DNA from: Streptomyces xanthii
GTDB taxonomy: Bacteria; Actinomycetota; Actinomycetes; Streptomycetales; Streptomycetaceae
Reading direction: 5' to 3'
DNA: 64,000 nucleotides
NCBI RefSeq assembly: GCF_014621695.1
Contig: NZ_CP061281.1
Location: 1,550,001-1,614,000, forward strand
In this document: one piece after another, positions 54,123-61,789 of the stretch
How the letters are laid out: every line of letters begins with the position of its first letter
Position numbering within the stretch: the stretch's first letter is position 1
Notes under the pieces: model-generated
Told to the model about the DNA's origin: nothing
The model's database searches: none
The model's input: only the letters and a program-made list of their open reading frames with translations
Position numbers and translations under genes: made by a program

Positions 54123-56453
54123 ATGCCCAGACCGTCCCGCCGCACCGTGCTCGCCACCGGATCCGCGTTGGGCGGTGCGGCACTCGTCGCAGGGGCGGGC
54201 GCCCTGCCCGCCCAGGCGTCCCCGGCCGGAGCGGGCACCCCGGACTCCGTGACCGCGGACCCCGACGCCTGGCGCACCGTCCTGGACGACGCCGACCTCG
54301 TCTGGCGGCGGATGCCGAAGACCTGGTACGAGGGCCCGTACCTCGGCAACGGCTTCCTGGGCAGCGGCGTCTACCAGGAGCCCGGCAAGAACGCCGTACG
54401 GTTCAACGTCCAGCACTCCGAGGTGCAGGACCACCGCCCCGAGTTCGGCTCCCTCTTCGGCCTGGCCCGCCTCCCGATCGGCCACTTCACCCTGGAGCCC
54501 GCCGGCACGATCACCGGCCTCGACTGGCGGCTCGGCCTGCGCGACGCCGAGCTGACCGGCACCCTCACCACCGACAGGGGCACCCTGCGCCTGCGCGCCC
54601 ACGTCCACACCAGCCGCTCCGTGCTCGCCGTGGAGGTCGTCCCGAGCGAGGGCGAGCGCGGCTTCCGCTGGGTCTTCCACCCGGCCGACGCGAAGAGCCC
54701 CCGCACCGCGTTCCAGCCGACCCCCGCCGGCTACCAGGGCAATCCGCCCGCACAGGTCTCCACGTACGAGGACGGTACGGAGGCCGCCGTGCAGTCGCTG
54801 CTGTCCGGCGGCGAGCACGTCACGGCCTGGCGGGAGGTCACTCAGGGTGAGCGCCGCACCCTGTACGCCGGCGTCCGCCACTCGTTCCCGTCGGCGACGG
54901 CCCGCGACCGCGCCCTGGCGGACGTACGGGCCGCCGCGCAGCTCCCGTACGACACCCTGGCCGCTCCGCACCGAGCCTGGTGGCGCGCGTACTACCGCAA
55001 GAGCTTCCTGTCGGTGCCGGACGCGCGGATCCAGCGCTTCTACTGGATCCAGCTGTACAAGACGGCGTCGGCGGCCCGCCGTGACGCCCCGGTCATGGCG
55101 ACCTGCGGGCCCTGGCTGGAGCCGACACCGTGGCCCGCGACCTGGTGGAACCTGAACGTGCAGCTGGAGTACTGGCTGATCCACGGCTCGAACCACCTGG
55201 AGCTCGACGCGGTGACCCGCGCGCTCGGCGAGTTCCGCGAGAACCTGACCGCCGAGATGGCGCCCGCCTACCGCGCCGACTCCCTCGGCGTCCCCCGCAC
55301 GACCGACGCCCGGCTCGTCAACGGCGGCGCAACCAGCAACGCGCAGGGCTACGGAGTCGGCGTCCCCGGCCAGGACCCGCCCACCCCCGAGGTCGGCAAC
55401 CTCACCTGGGCGCTGCACAACGTGTGGCTCAGCTACCGCCACACCATGGACGAGGCGATCCTGCGCGACGTCCTGTACCCGCTGCTGCGCAAGGCCGTGA
55501 ACTACTACCTGCACTTCCTGGAGCCGGGCGCGGACGGCAGGCTGCACCTGCCGGCGACCTACTCCCCCGAGTACGGCGGCAACACCCGCGACTGCAACTA
55601 CGACCTGATGCTGCTGAGCTGGGGCTGCCGCACGCTCCTCGAAGCGGTGGAGACCCTCGGGATCGACGACGCGCTGGCACCGCGCTGGCGCGAGGTGCTC
55701 GCGAAGCGGGTCCCGTACCCGACGGACGCGAACGGCTTCATGATCGGCGCCGACATCCCCTTCGCGAAGTCGCACCGCCACTACTCGCACCTGCTCGCCG
55801 TGTACCCGCTGTACGAGCTGACGGGCGCCGCGGCCGACGAGCGGGCCCTGATCGAGAAGTCCCTCGCGCACTGGGTCGGCTTCGAGGGCGCCCTCCAGGG
55901 CTACACGTTCACGGGCGCCGCGTCGATGTCGGCGCTGCTCGGCAAGGGCGACGACGCGCTGAAGTACCTGGGGCAGCTGATGAGCCGCTTCATCCAGGCG
56001 AACACCATGTACAAGGAGACGGGCCCGGTGATCGAGACGCCGCTGTCCGCCGCCCAGTCCCTGCACGACATGGTGTGCCAGTCCTGGGGCGGCACGATCC
56101 GCGTCTTCCCGGCGCTGCCCGCCGCCTGGACGGACCTGACCGTGCACGGCTTCCGCACCCAGGGCGCCTTCCTGCTGAGCGCGGTCCGCGAGCGGGGCGT
56201 CACCCGCTGGGTGCGGCTGGTCAGCGAGGCGGGCGCGCCGTGCGTGGTGCGGCACGGCATCGCGGGCCCGGTCGAGGTCCGCGACGGCGCGGGCCGGCCG
56301 CTGCCCCACGAGGACGCGGGCGACGGCGCGATCCGGATCCGGCTCCCGAAGGGCGCCTCCGCGCTGGTGACGGCGGCGGGCGACCGGCCGGACCTGACGG
56401 TCGCCCCCGTCGCGCCCAACGCGCCGGCCCCGCGCTGGGGCCTGCCCGCGTGA
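54123..56453 (+). CDS. Tat-exported GH95-like glycoside hydrolase
   Basis: A 776-residue secreted protein. The N terminus SRRTVLATGSALGGAALVAGAGALPAQAS is a twin-arginine signal. It resembles GH95 (1,2-alpha-L-fucosidase) along its length: GPYLGNGFLGSGVYQEPGKNAVRFNVQH in the beta-sandwich; WWNLNVQLEYW with Asn343 and Asn345; TYSPEYGGNTRDCNYDLML with Glu483; and FPALPAAWTDLTVHGFRTQGAFLLSA at the C terminus. The usual IDGNFG segment with the catalytic Asp reads IETPLSA here, with Glu638 in its place. Substrate may therefore differ from fucosides. Secretion and a dedicated promoter suggest polysaccharide breakdown. Confidence 0.75.
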   Translation: MPRPSRRTVLATGSALGGAALVAGAGALPAQASPAGAGTPDSVTADPDAWRTVLDDADLVWRRMPKTWYEGPYLGNGFLGSGVYQEPGKNAVRFNVQHSEVQDHRPEFGSLFGLARLPIGHFTLEPAGTITGLDWRLGLRDAELTGTLTTDRGTLRLRAHVHTSRSVLAVEVVPSEGERGFRWVFHPADAKSPRTAFQPTPAGYQGNPPAQVSTYEDGTEAAVQSLLSGGEHVTAWREVTQGERRTLYAGVRHSFPSATARDRALADVRAAAQLPYDTLAAPHRAWWRAYYRKSFLSVPDARIQRFYWIQLYKTASAARRDAPVMATCGPWLEPTPWPATWWNLNVQLEYWLIHGSNHLELDAVTRALGEFRENLTAEMAPAYRADSLGVPRTTDARLVNGGATSNAQGYGVGVPGQDPPTPEVGNLTWALHNVWLSYRHTMDEAILRDVLYPLLRKAVNYYLHFLEPGADGRLHLPATYSPEYGGNTRDCNYDLMLLSWGCRTLLEAVETLGIDDALAPRWREVLAKRVPYPTDANGFMIGADIPFAKSHRHYSHLLAVYPLYELTGAAADERALIEKSLAHWVGFEGALQGYTFTGAASMSALLGKGDDALKYLGQLMSRFIQANTMYKETGPVIETPLSAAQSLHDMVCQSWGGTIRVFPALPAAWTDLTVHGFRTQGAFLLSAVRERGVTRWVRLVSEAGAPCVVRHGIAGPVEVRDGAGRPLPHEDAGDGAIRIRLPKGASALVTAAGDRPDLTVAPVAPNAPAPRWGLPA

Positions 56454-56466
56454 CTCCGGCGTCCGG

Positions 56467-57108
56467 CTACCGCTCCGGCTGGGGCGCGCGGATCGCCGAG
56501 ATGTCGAACTGGAGGCGGACCTTCTCGCTCACCATCGTGCCGCCCGCCTCCAGGCGCTGGTTGTAGACCAGGCCCCAGTCGGTGCGGTCGATGGTGGTGG
56601 TCCCGTCGAACCCGGCCCGTTCGATGCCGAACGGGTCGAGGACGGAGCCGAGATAGTCGAGCTGCAGATCGACGGGGCGGGTGACGTCGCGGATGGTGAG
56701 ATCGCCCCGCATGAGGAAGGTCTCGCCACCGTTGTGCACCGTGGAGGTGCTGCGGAAGGACATCTCCGGGAAGCGGCGGGCGTCGAAGAAGTCGGTGCCC
56801 GCGATGTGCGCGTCGCGCTGCTCGACGCCCGTGTCGACACTGGCGACCCGGATGACGAGCTCGGCGCGCGACTCCTCGGGGCGGGCCCCGTCGAAGTACA
56901 TGCTGCTGTCGTAGTCCGCGAACGCGCCGCGCACCGTGGTCACCATGGCGTGCCGGACGGAGAACCCGATGCGGCTGTGCGGGCGGTCGATGACCCAGTT
57001 CCCGGTCAGCCTGCGCAGCGAGGGATCGAGGTCGAGCGTGGCGACGCCGCCACCGGCCGGCGTGTCCGGTTCGAGCGTCTCGGTCCGACGACGGCTGAAG
57101 ATACCCAT
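56467..57108 (-). CDS. YceI-family protein
   Basis: A 213-residue lipocalin-like YceI protein: WVIDRPHSRIGFSVRHAMVTTVRGAFADYDSSMYFDG, then ELVIRVASVDTGVEQRDAHIAGTDFFDARRFPEMSFRST, ending LVYNQRLEAGGTMVSEKVRLQFDISAI. The fold binds long polyisoprenoid lipids in other bacteria. Here there is no signal peptide; the N terminus MGIFSRRRTETLEPDTPAGGG is cytoplasmic in character, as is common for actinobacterial forms. ATG 57108 gives this start; a GTG 30 bases upstream is possible. It is convergent with the GH95-like gene. Confidence 0.88.
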   Translation of the reverse strand: MGIFSRRRTETLEPDTPAGGGVATLDLDPSLRRLTGNWVIDRPHSRIGFSVRHAMVTTVRGAFADYDSSMYFDGARPEESRAELVIRVASVDTGVEQRDAHIAGTDFFDARRFPEMSFRSTSTVHNGGETFLMRGDLTIRDVTRPVDLQLDYLGSVLDPFGIERAGFDGTTTIDRTDWGLVYNQRLEAGGTMVSEKVRLQFDISAIRAPQPER

Positions 57109-57230
57109 GAGCGCGAGGCCCCCTTCGGAATTGGTCACTCCGTGTTATCACGCGGGGCCGCGGGGGCTCTCAGCGAGATGGGCGCCCTCGTCCGGCTTCC
57201 ATCCCCTCGCCTGCAAAGATGCACAGAACC

Positions 57231-57277
57231 ACCATGAGTGTGGATGTACGGCGGGGTGGCCGCCCCTCACTCATGGT
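57231..57277 (-). terminator. Probable terminator of ogt
   Basis: ACCATGAGTG (57231-57240) pairs with CACTCATGGT (57268-57277); inside the loop GGCGG and CCGCC can pair again. It lies 11 bases after the ogt stop and 120 bases before the YceI start. Confidence 0.55.
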
Positions 57278-57287
57278 GATCCCGCGC

Positions 57288-57791
57288 TCAGATGCCGCCC
57301 TCCAGGGTCAGCAGCTGGACCTTCCGTTCGAGGCCGCCCGCGTACCCGGTGAGGGAACCGTCGGCGCCGATGACGCGATGGCAGGGCCGCAGGACGAGCA
57401 GCGGGTTCGCGCCGACCGCGCCGCCGACCGCGCGGACGGCGGCGCGCGAGGCGCCGATCCGGGCGGCGACCTCGCCGTAGGTGGTGGTGGCGCCGTACGG
57501 CACGTCGTCGAGCGCGTCCCACACCCTGCGCCGGAACTCGGTCCCCTCGGGCCTCAACTCCAGCCGGAACTCCTTGAGTTCACCGGCGAAGTAGGCCGCC
57601 AGCTGCCGCCCCGCCTCCGCGAACCGCGTCTGGTCGCGCACCCACCCCTCCCCCACGCTCCGCCCGCCCTTCTGCCCGGGCACCGACAGCGAGGTCAGCG
57701 CCCCGCCGGCGTCCCCGGTGAGCAGCAGCTCCCCGAGCGGACTCGGAAAGGTCGCGTAGTACACGGTCGGCTGCGCGTTCTGGTCACTCAC
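57288..57791 (-). CDS. ogt: Methylated-DNA--protein-cysteine methyltransferase
   Basis: A 167-residue O6-alkylguanine repair protein. The active-site motif is LRPCHRVIGADGSLTGYAGG, with the suicide Cys in PCHRV; ahead of it TEFRRRVWDALDDVPYGATTTYGEVAARIG is the helix-turn-helix that enters the minor groove, with the Arg finger. It takes alkyl groups from O6-alkylguanine onto its own cysteine. The start is ambiguous: GTG 57791 gives MSDQNAQ; GTG 57803 overlaps further into the upstream gene. Either way it overlaps the Ada-AlkA gene stop, so the two are translated together. Confidence 0.92.
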   Translation of the reverse strand: MSDQNAQPTVYYATFPSPLGELLLTGDAGGALTSLSVPGQKGGRSVGEGWVRDQTRFAEAGRQLAAYFAGELKEFRLELRPEGTEFRRRVWDALDDVPYGATTTYGEVAARIGASRAAVRAVGGAVGANPLLVLRPCHRVIGADGSLTGYAGGLERKVQLLTLEGGI

Positions 57792-59202
57792 GATGCTTCC
57801 CACTTTCTTTCCACGAGCTTTCTACGAGAAGGTGCTGACGGGCGTAGGAACGCCACGGCCGCCAGGCGTCGCCCCCGGCCGGACCGACCGGATCGCCCGG
57901 CACGGTCACGTCGGGGTCGCCGAGGGCGCGCATCCTGATCAGGGCGACCGTGCGGGCGTCGATGCCGGGCAGGGTGCGCAGCACGTCCTCGGCGTCGTCG
58001 CGGTCGGCCCCGGGGTCCAGGCGCAGGGTCCCGTCGGCGAGCACGCGGGCGAGGGCGCCGAGTGTGCCGCCCTCGCCGACCAGCTCGTCCGGCGCCGGGA
58101 AGACGCGGTCGAGCCCGCCGCAGGGCGCGTCGAGCCGTTTCCCGTACCGCTCGACGAGCCGCGCCGCCTCCTGCGGCCCGACGACGGCCCGCACGGCGCA
58201 CTCCTCGGCGTCGGCGGCCCCGGGCGAGCGCAGGCCGGGCCGGGCGGCGACCAGCGGGGCGAGCCCCGGGTCGGCGCCGAGCCGCTCGTCGATCGCGTAC
58301 GGGTCGGCGTCGAGGTCGAACAGGCGGCGCAGGCGTCCGACGGCGGTCGTCAGGTCACGCAGGTCGGTGAGGTGGATGCGGGCGTCGAGCCAGCCGCCGC
58401 GGTGCTCGGCGAGGGTGCCGGACTGTTCGTGGGCGGCCTCGTCGACGGACACGATGCCGGTGCCGTACGGCAGCCGCAGCGTGCGCCGGAACACACGCGT
58501 CCCGGGCTCCCCCGTCAACTCCTCGATCCCGTCGACGCGTTCACGGGCGAGGTGGTCGAAGACCGGCCCGGCGCGGTAGGGGCCGCGGTGGGCGAGCCGG
58601 AGGGGGATCCCGGCGACCCCGGCGACGGCGCGGCCGCGCTCGGGGGCGTCGGCGCGCAGCTCGGTCGGGGTGCGGGCGTAGACCTCGCGGATGGTGTCGT
58701 TGAACTGCCGCACGCTCGCGAACCCGGCGGCGAACGCGATCTCGGTGACCGGCAGCGGGGTCGTCTGGAGCAGGAGGCGGGCCGTGTGGGCGCGCTGGGC
58801 GCGGGCGAGGGCGACCGGGCCTGCGCCCAGTTCGGCGGTCAGCTGGCGCTGGACCTGCCGCGCGCTGTAGCCGAGCCGGCCGGCGAGCCCGCCGACGCCC
58901 TCCCGGTCCACGACCCCGTCGCCGATCAGGCGCATCGCGCGCCCGACGACGTCGGCCCGTACGTTCCAGGCCGCCGACCCGGGCACGGCGTCCGGCCGGC
59001 ACCGGCGGCAGGCCCGGAAACCCGAGCTCTGGGCGGCGGCGGCCGTGGCGTAGTAGCGCACGTTCTGGCGCTTCGGGGTGACGGCGGGGCAGCTGGGCCG
59101 GCAGTAGATCCCGGTGGTCCGCACGGCGAAGAAGAACTCACCGTCGAACCGGGCGTCGCGGCTGCGGACTGCTTCGTAGCGGGTGTCTTCTTCAGTACCC
59201 AT
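57784..59202 (-). CDS. Ada-type regulator fused to AlkA-like DNA glycosylase
   Basis: A 472-residue three-domain protein. Residues 1-80 are the Ada zinc domain: Cys34, Cys38 (GIYCRPSCPA), Cys65 and Cys68 (FRACRRC); Cys34 would accept methyl from phosphotriesters. Residues about 85-182 are an AraC-type DNA-binding domain, VGGLAGRLGYSARQVQRQLTAELGAGPVALARAQRAHTA. The rest is AlkA-like with the helix-hairpin-helix LRTLPGIDARTVALIRMRALGDPDVTVPGD carrying a candidate catalytic Asp. Methylation would turn it into an activator of its own operon, and the glycosylase would remove 3-methyladenine. ATG 59202 gives the family N terminus. Ogt follows with overlap. Confidence 0.92.
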   Translation of the reverse strand: MGTEEDTRYEAVRSRDARFDGEFFFAVRTTGIYCRPSCPAVTPKRQNVRYYATAAAAQSSGFRACRRCRPDAVPGSAAWNVRADVVGRAMRLIGDGVVDREGVGGLAGRLGYSARQVQRQLTAELGAGPVALARAQRAHTARLLLQTTPLPVTEIAFAAGFASVRQFNDTIREVYARTPTELRADAPERGRAVAGVAGIPLRLAHRGPYRAGPVFDHLARERVDGIEELTGEPGTRVFRRTLRLPYGTGIVSVDEAAHEQSGTLAEHRGGWLDARIHLTDLRDLTTAVGRLRRLFDLDADPYAIDERLGADPGLAPLVAARPGLRSPGAADAEECAVRAVVGPQEAARLVERYGKRLDAPCGGLDRVFPAPDELVGEGGTLGALARVLADGTLRLDPGADRDDAEDVLRTLPGIDARTVALIRMRALGDPDVTVPGDPVGPAGGDAWRPWRSYARQHLLVESSWKESGKHRE

Positions 59203-59302
59203 GCGTCCCATTTTGCCGGGCCCTCCGGGGTGGGGCTGGCGGAAATCGGACACGGGGGTGGGGCTCGCGGTCTCGTCGCGGGCTGCGGGCCGGTGGGGCT
59301 TC

Positions 59303-59324
59303 TCGCGCAGTTCCCCGCGCCCCT
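59303..59324 (-). repeat. Copy of the 22-nt AGGGGCGCGGGGAACTGCGC family (inverted)
   Basis: Exact reverse complement of the 22-base repeat; its GGGGCGCGGGG part forms the left arm of the rsgA terminator. Confidence 0.8.
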
Positions 59325-59355
59325 GATGAGGCGCAGCCTCATCAGGGGCGCGGGG
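59313..59355 (-). terminator. rsgA terminator hairpin
   Basis: CCCCGCGCCCCTGATGAGGC pairs perfectly over 20 bases with 59336-59355, triloop GCA. It lies 6 bases past the rsgA stop and 110 bases before the next start. The most stable hairpin in the window. Confidence 0.85.
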
Positions 59356-59361
59356 CAGTCC

Positions 59362-60474
59362 CTACAGAGGCCGCCCCTGCTTCAAGCGGACCGCGGCCCG
59401 CCCCTGGGCTCCCCGCGCCTTCCACTCCCGGCGCAGCTCCCCCCGGACCCGCGCATCGGCCCGGGCGACCAGCCGCCGGTTCTCCCGCAGCAGCTTGCGG
59501 TAACTGTCGAGCCGCCGCTGATGCAGCCGCCCGTCGGCCAGCGCGGCGGCCACCGCGCAGCCGGGCTCCGCCTCGTGCGCGCAGTCGTGGAACCGGCACT
59601 GCTCCGCCAGCTCCGTGATCTCCGCGAAGACCTGCTCGACCCCGGACTCGGCGTCGTAGAGCCCGACGCCGCGCAGCCCCGGCGTGTCGATGAGGACGCC
59701 GCCTCCGCCGAGCACGAACAGGTTCCGCGTGGTCGTGGTGTGCCGGCCCTTGCCGTCGATGTCCCGTACGGCCTGGACCTCCATCACGTCGGCGCCGACG
59801 AGCGCGTTGGCGAGCGTCGACTTCCCGGCGCCGGAGGCGCCGAGCAGCACGGACGTCCCGCCGGCCACGACGGACCGCAGCACGTCGACGCCGTCGCCGT
59901 CGCGCGCGCTGACGGGGAGCACCTGGACGCCGGGCGCCGTGTTCTCGACGTCGGAGACGAGGTAGGACAGGCCGAGGGGGTCGGGGACGAGGTCGGCCTT
60001 GCTGAGCACGACGACCGGCTGCGCCCCGCTCTCCCAGGCGAGCGCGAGGAACCGCTCGACGCGACCGAGGTCGAGCTCGGCGGCGAGGGAGACGGCGATG
60101 ATCGCGTGGTCGACGTTCGCGGCGAGGATCTGGCCCTCGGACCGCTTGGACGAGGTGGACCGCACGAAAGCGGTGCGGCGCGGCAGGTACGCGCGGACGT
60201 AGCGCGGGTCGGCGCCTTCGGGGTCGACGACGGCCCAGTCCCCCGTGCAGATGACCTTCATCGGGTCACGGGGAACGACGAACTCGGTGTCGGCACGGAC
60301 GACGCCGTCGGCGGTGACGACATCGCACTGCCCGCGGTCGACGCGCACCACACGCCCGGGCAGGAGTCCCTGCTCCGCGTACGGGGCGAACTCCGCGTCC
60401 CAGCCGGTGTCCCAGCCGTAAGGGAGCAGCGAAGAGGACAGGGAGGAAGAAGAGGTGAAGCTGGAGGAAGACAA
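59362..60474 (-). CDS. rsgA: Ribosome small-subunit-dependent GTPase A
   Basis: A 370-residue circularly permuted GTPase that checks and matures the 30S subunit. An N-terminal OB domain (about 35-110) has GRVVRVDRGQCDVVTADGVVRADTEFVVPRDPMKVICTGDWAVV. G motifs occur in the permuted order: LSKADLV (G4), then VLLGASGAGKSTLANALVG (G1), then LIDTPGLRGVGL (G3). The C-terminal zinc knuckle is QCRFHDCAHEAEPGCAV. Residues 1-14 are Ser-rich (SSSSFTSSSSLSSSLL). I take TTG 60474, seven bases after AAGGG; upstream in-frame codons run through the leader region. That ribosome site is inside a small hairpin (60481-60495). Confidence 0.9.
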   Translation of the reverse strand: MSSSSFTSSSSLSSSLLPYGWDTGWDAEFAPYAEQGLLPGRVVRVDRGQCDVVTADGVVRADTEFVVPRDPMKVICTGDWAVVDPEGADPRYVRAYLPRRTAFVRSTSSKRSEGQILAANVDHAIIAVSLAAELDLGRVERFLALAWESGAQPVVVLSKADLVPDPLGLSYLVSDVENTAPGVQVLPVSARDGDGVDVLRSVVAGGTSVLLGASGAGKSTLANALVGADVMEVQAVRDIDGKGRHTTTTRNLFVLGGGGVLIDTPGLRGVGLYDAESGVEQVFAEITELAEQCRFHDCAHEAEPGCAVAAALADGRLHQRRLDSYRKLLRENRRLVARADARVRGELRREWKARGAQGRAAVRLKQGRPL

Positions 60475-60480
60475 GGGGTG

Positions 60481-60495
60481 ACCCTTCACAAGGGT
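60481..60495 (-). promoter_or_regulatory. Hairpin that sequesters the rsgA ribosome binding site
   Basis: On the minus strand ACCCTT-GTG-AAGGGT is a perfect 6-bp stem with a triloop. Its right arm, AAGGGT, is the only ribosome binding site for the TTG start at 60474. Confidence 0.55.
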
Positions 60496-60545
60496 GGCCC
60501 CGGCGGCGCGCACGCACAGGCGTGCACGGAAAGAAGAGTGTGAGG

Positions 60546-60617
60546 TCAGCCGGCGGCCACGGAGGTGGAGTTGACGAACTTCCGGATGCGGGCAACGCCC
60601 GTCGCAGCGACAGTCAT
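60546..60617 (-). CDS. Candidate 23-aa leader peptide upstream of rsgA
   Basis: A 24-codon frame with a strong ribosome binding site, GGGAGG, nine bases before ATG 60617. The peptide begins MTVAATGVARIRKFVNSTSV and ends AAG. A TAGGGT -10-like hexamer at 60685-60680 would start transcription about 55 bases before it. The rsgA start is 71 bases after its stop, past the hairpin. Translation of this ORF may decide whether that hairpin forms. It could be a stand-alone small protein instead; no database check was possible. Confidence 0.5.
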   Translation of the reverse strand: MTVAATGVARIRKFVNSTSVAAG

Positions 60618-60799
60618 CGGTCGACACCTCCCGGGTCACACATGGGTCAGAGGCAGCGGCAGCCGCCTGAACAAGCACGACCCTAACCACCCCCTCCGAC
60701 AGCGCGCCACTGATTTATGCCGGGGGTGCCGGCCGGGCTCCCCGCGGCGCACCAGTAGCCTGCAACGGCAGTCGGCGGCAAAGGAATGAGGCAGTACTC

Positions 60800-61354
60800 A
60801 TGTGGGGTAGGCGGCGGAGCAACGGAACGGGTCCCCTGGTGCGGGCGGCGGTCGTGGGCGCCCAGAAGCACGGCAAGAGCACGCTGGCAGGGGCGCTGCC
60901 GGCGGCGCTGGAGGCCGAGTTCGGCCCGTCGCCCGATCCGGAGGGGCAGTTCGTCACCTCGCGCGGCCCCTACCACTTGCACGACTGCCCCGGTCTGGAC
61001 GACTTCCGGTCCCGGCTCGCGGTCGGCGCCGACCAGTTGGCGGGTGTCCTCCTGGTGGTCTCCGCCGAGGACGGGCCGCTGCCGGAGACCCGCGCGTACG
61101 CAGCGGCGGCGCGGGAGGCGGGCGTGGCCCGGATCGCGGTGTACGTCAGCAAGTGCGACCTGGTCGAGGCCGAGGAGATCGCGGAGCTGATCGGCCTGGA
61201 GACCTGCGAGATGCTCCGCGAGGAGGGCTACCCCGCGAACAAGGTCCCCATGATGTTCAGCTACGCGCTGGACGCCGCCCGCGACCCGAAGTCCAAGAAG
61301 GGCCGCCGCGGCCTGGTCCAGCTGGCCCAGACCCTGGACACCCCGTTCCGCTGA
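60800..61354 (+). CDS. Single-domain EF-Tu-like GTPase
   Basis: A 184-residue protein equivalent to the G domain of elongation factor Tu alone. G1 is GAQKHGKSTL (20-29), against GHVDHGKTTL in EF-Tu. G3 is HDCPGLDDF (61-69); EF-Tu has DCPGHADY, so the catalytic His84 is Leu66 here. G4 is SKCDLV (117-122) and the following helix EEIAELIGLETCEMLREEGYP mirrors EF-Tu closely. There is no domain 2 or 3, so tRNA delivery is impossible. The switch I region is short, lacking the usual RGITI motif. A regulatory or decoy GTPase is suggested. Divergent from rsgA. Confidence 0.82.
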   Translation: MWGRRRSNGTGPLVRAAVVGAQKHGKSTLAGALPAALEAEFGPSPDPEGQFVTSRGPYHLHDCPGLDDFRSRLAVGADQLAGVLLVVSAEDGPLPETRAYAAAAREAGVARIAVYVSKCDLVEAEEIAELIGLETCEMLREEGYPANKVPMMFSYALDAARDPKSKKGRRGLVQLAQTLDTPFR

Positions 61355-61375
61355 CCCGCGTGGGGCGAGGCGGCG

Positions 61376-61753
61376 TCACGCCACGTTCTGCGGGGCCGCG
61401 ATCTGCCGGGTCAGCGTGTCCCGCAGGGCCGTCAGTCGGGTGATCTCCGCGTCGAGCGCGTCGATCCGCAGCTGGACGACGCCCGGGGCGGCCCCGGGCG
61501 CGGGGGCGGTGCAGCGGCGGCCGGGGTCGGCGAGCAGAAGGTCGATGCGGTCGGCGCAGGCGCGGACGTCCTGCACGGTCAGGCCGAGGGAGAGCAGGTG
61601 CCGGATGACGCGGATCCGGGCCAGGTCCCGCTCGGCGTAGACCCGCTGGCCGGTCGGCGTGCGGCGCGGGGCGGGCAGCAGGCCCCGTTCCTCGTAGAAC
61701 CGCAGCGCGCGCGGGGTGGTGCCGGCGGCGGCCGCCGCGTCTCCGATACGCAT
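61376..61753 (-). CDS. MerR-family transcriptional regulator
   Basis: A 125-residue regulator: the N-terminal winged helix MRIGDAAAAAGTTPRALRFYEERGLLPAPRRTPTGQRVYAERDLARIRVIRHLLSLGLTVQDVRAC is typical of MerR, followed by a coiled-coil dimer helix, VVQLRIDALDAEITRLTALRDTLTRQI. A single Cys pair is not conserved in the metal loop; CTAPAPGAAPG after GRRC may sense a redox or electrophile signal. It lies just downstream of the oxidoreductase on the same strand and likely controls it through the dyad at 62859-62880. Confidence 0.9.
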   Translation of the reverse strand: MRIGDAAAAAGTTPRALRFYEERGLLPAPRRTPTGQRVYAERDLARIRVIRHLLSLGLTVQDVRACADRIDLLLADPGRRCTAPAPGAAPGVVQLRIDALDAEITRLTALRDTLTRQIAAPQNVA

Positions 61754-61789
61754 CCGAAGTCTCCCTCGCCGTCACCCGGTACCGCTGGT

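Larger units (their letters stand above)
60475..60799. other. 325-bp divergent region between rsgA and the EF-Tu-like GTPase gene
   Basis: Holds the rsgA hairpin and leader ORF on the minus strand. On the plus strand GAGG eight bases before ATG 60800 is a fair ribosome site, and TAGCCT at 60757-60762 may be a -10. Nothing else is recognised. Confidence 0.45.

Noticed and set aside
60475..60690. Upstream in-frame extension of rsgA to 60690
   Set aside because: The extension runs through the leader ORF in another frame, is Cys/Arg-rich without similarity to RsgA, and lacks a ribosome site; the TTG at 60474 fits better.
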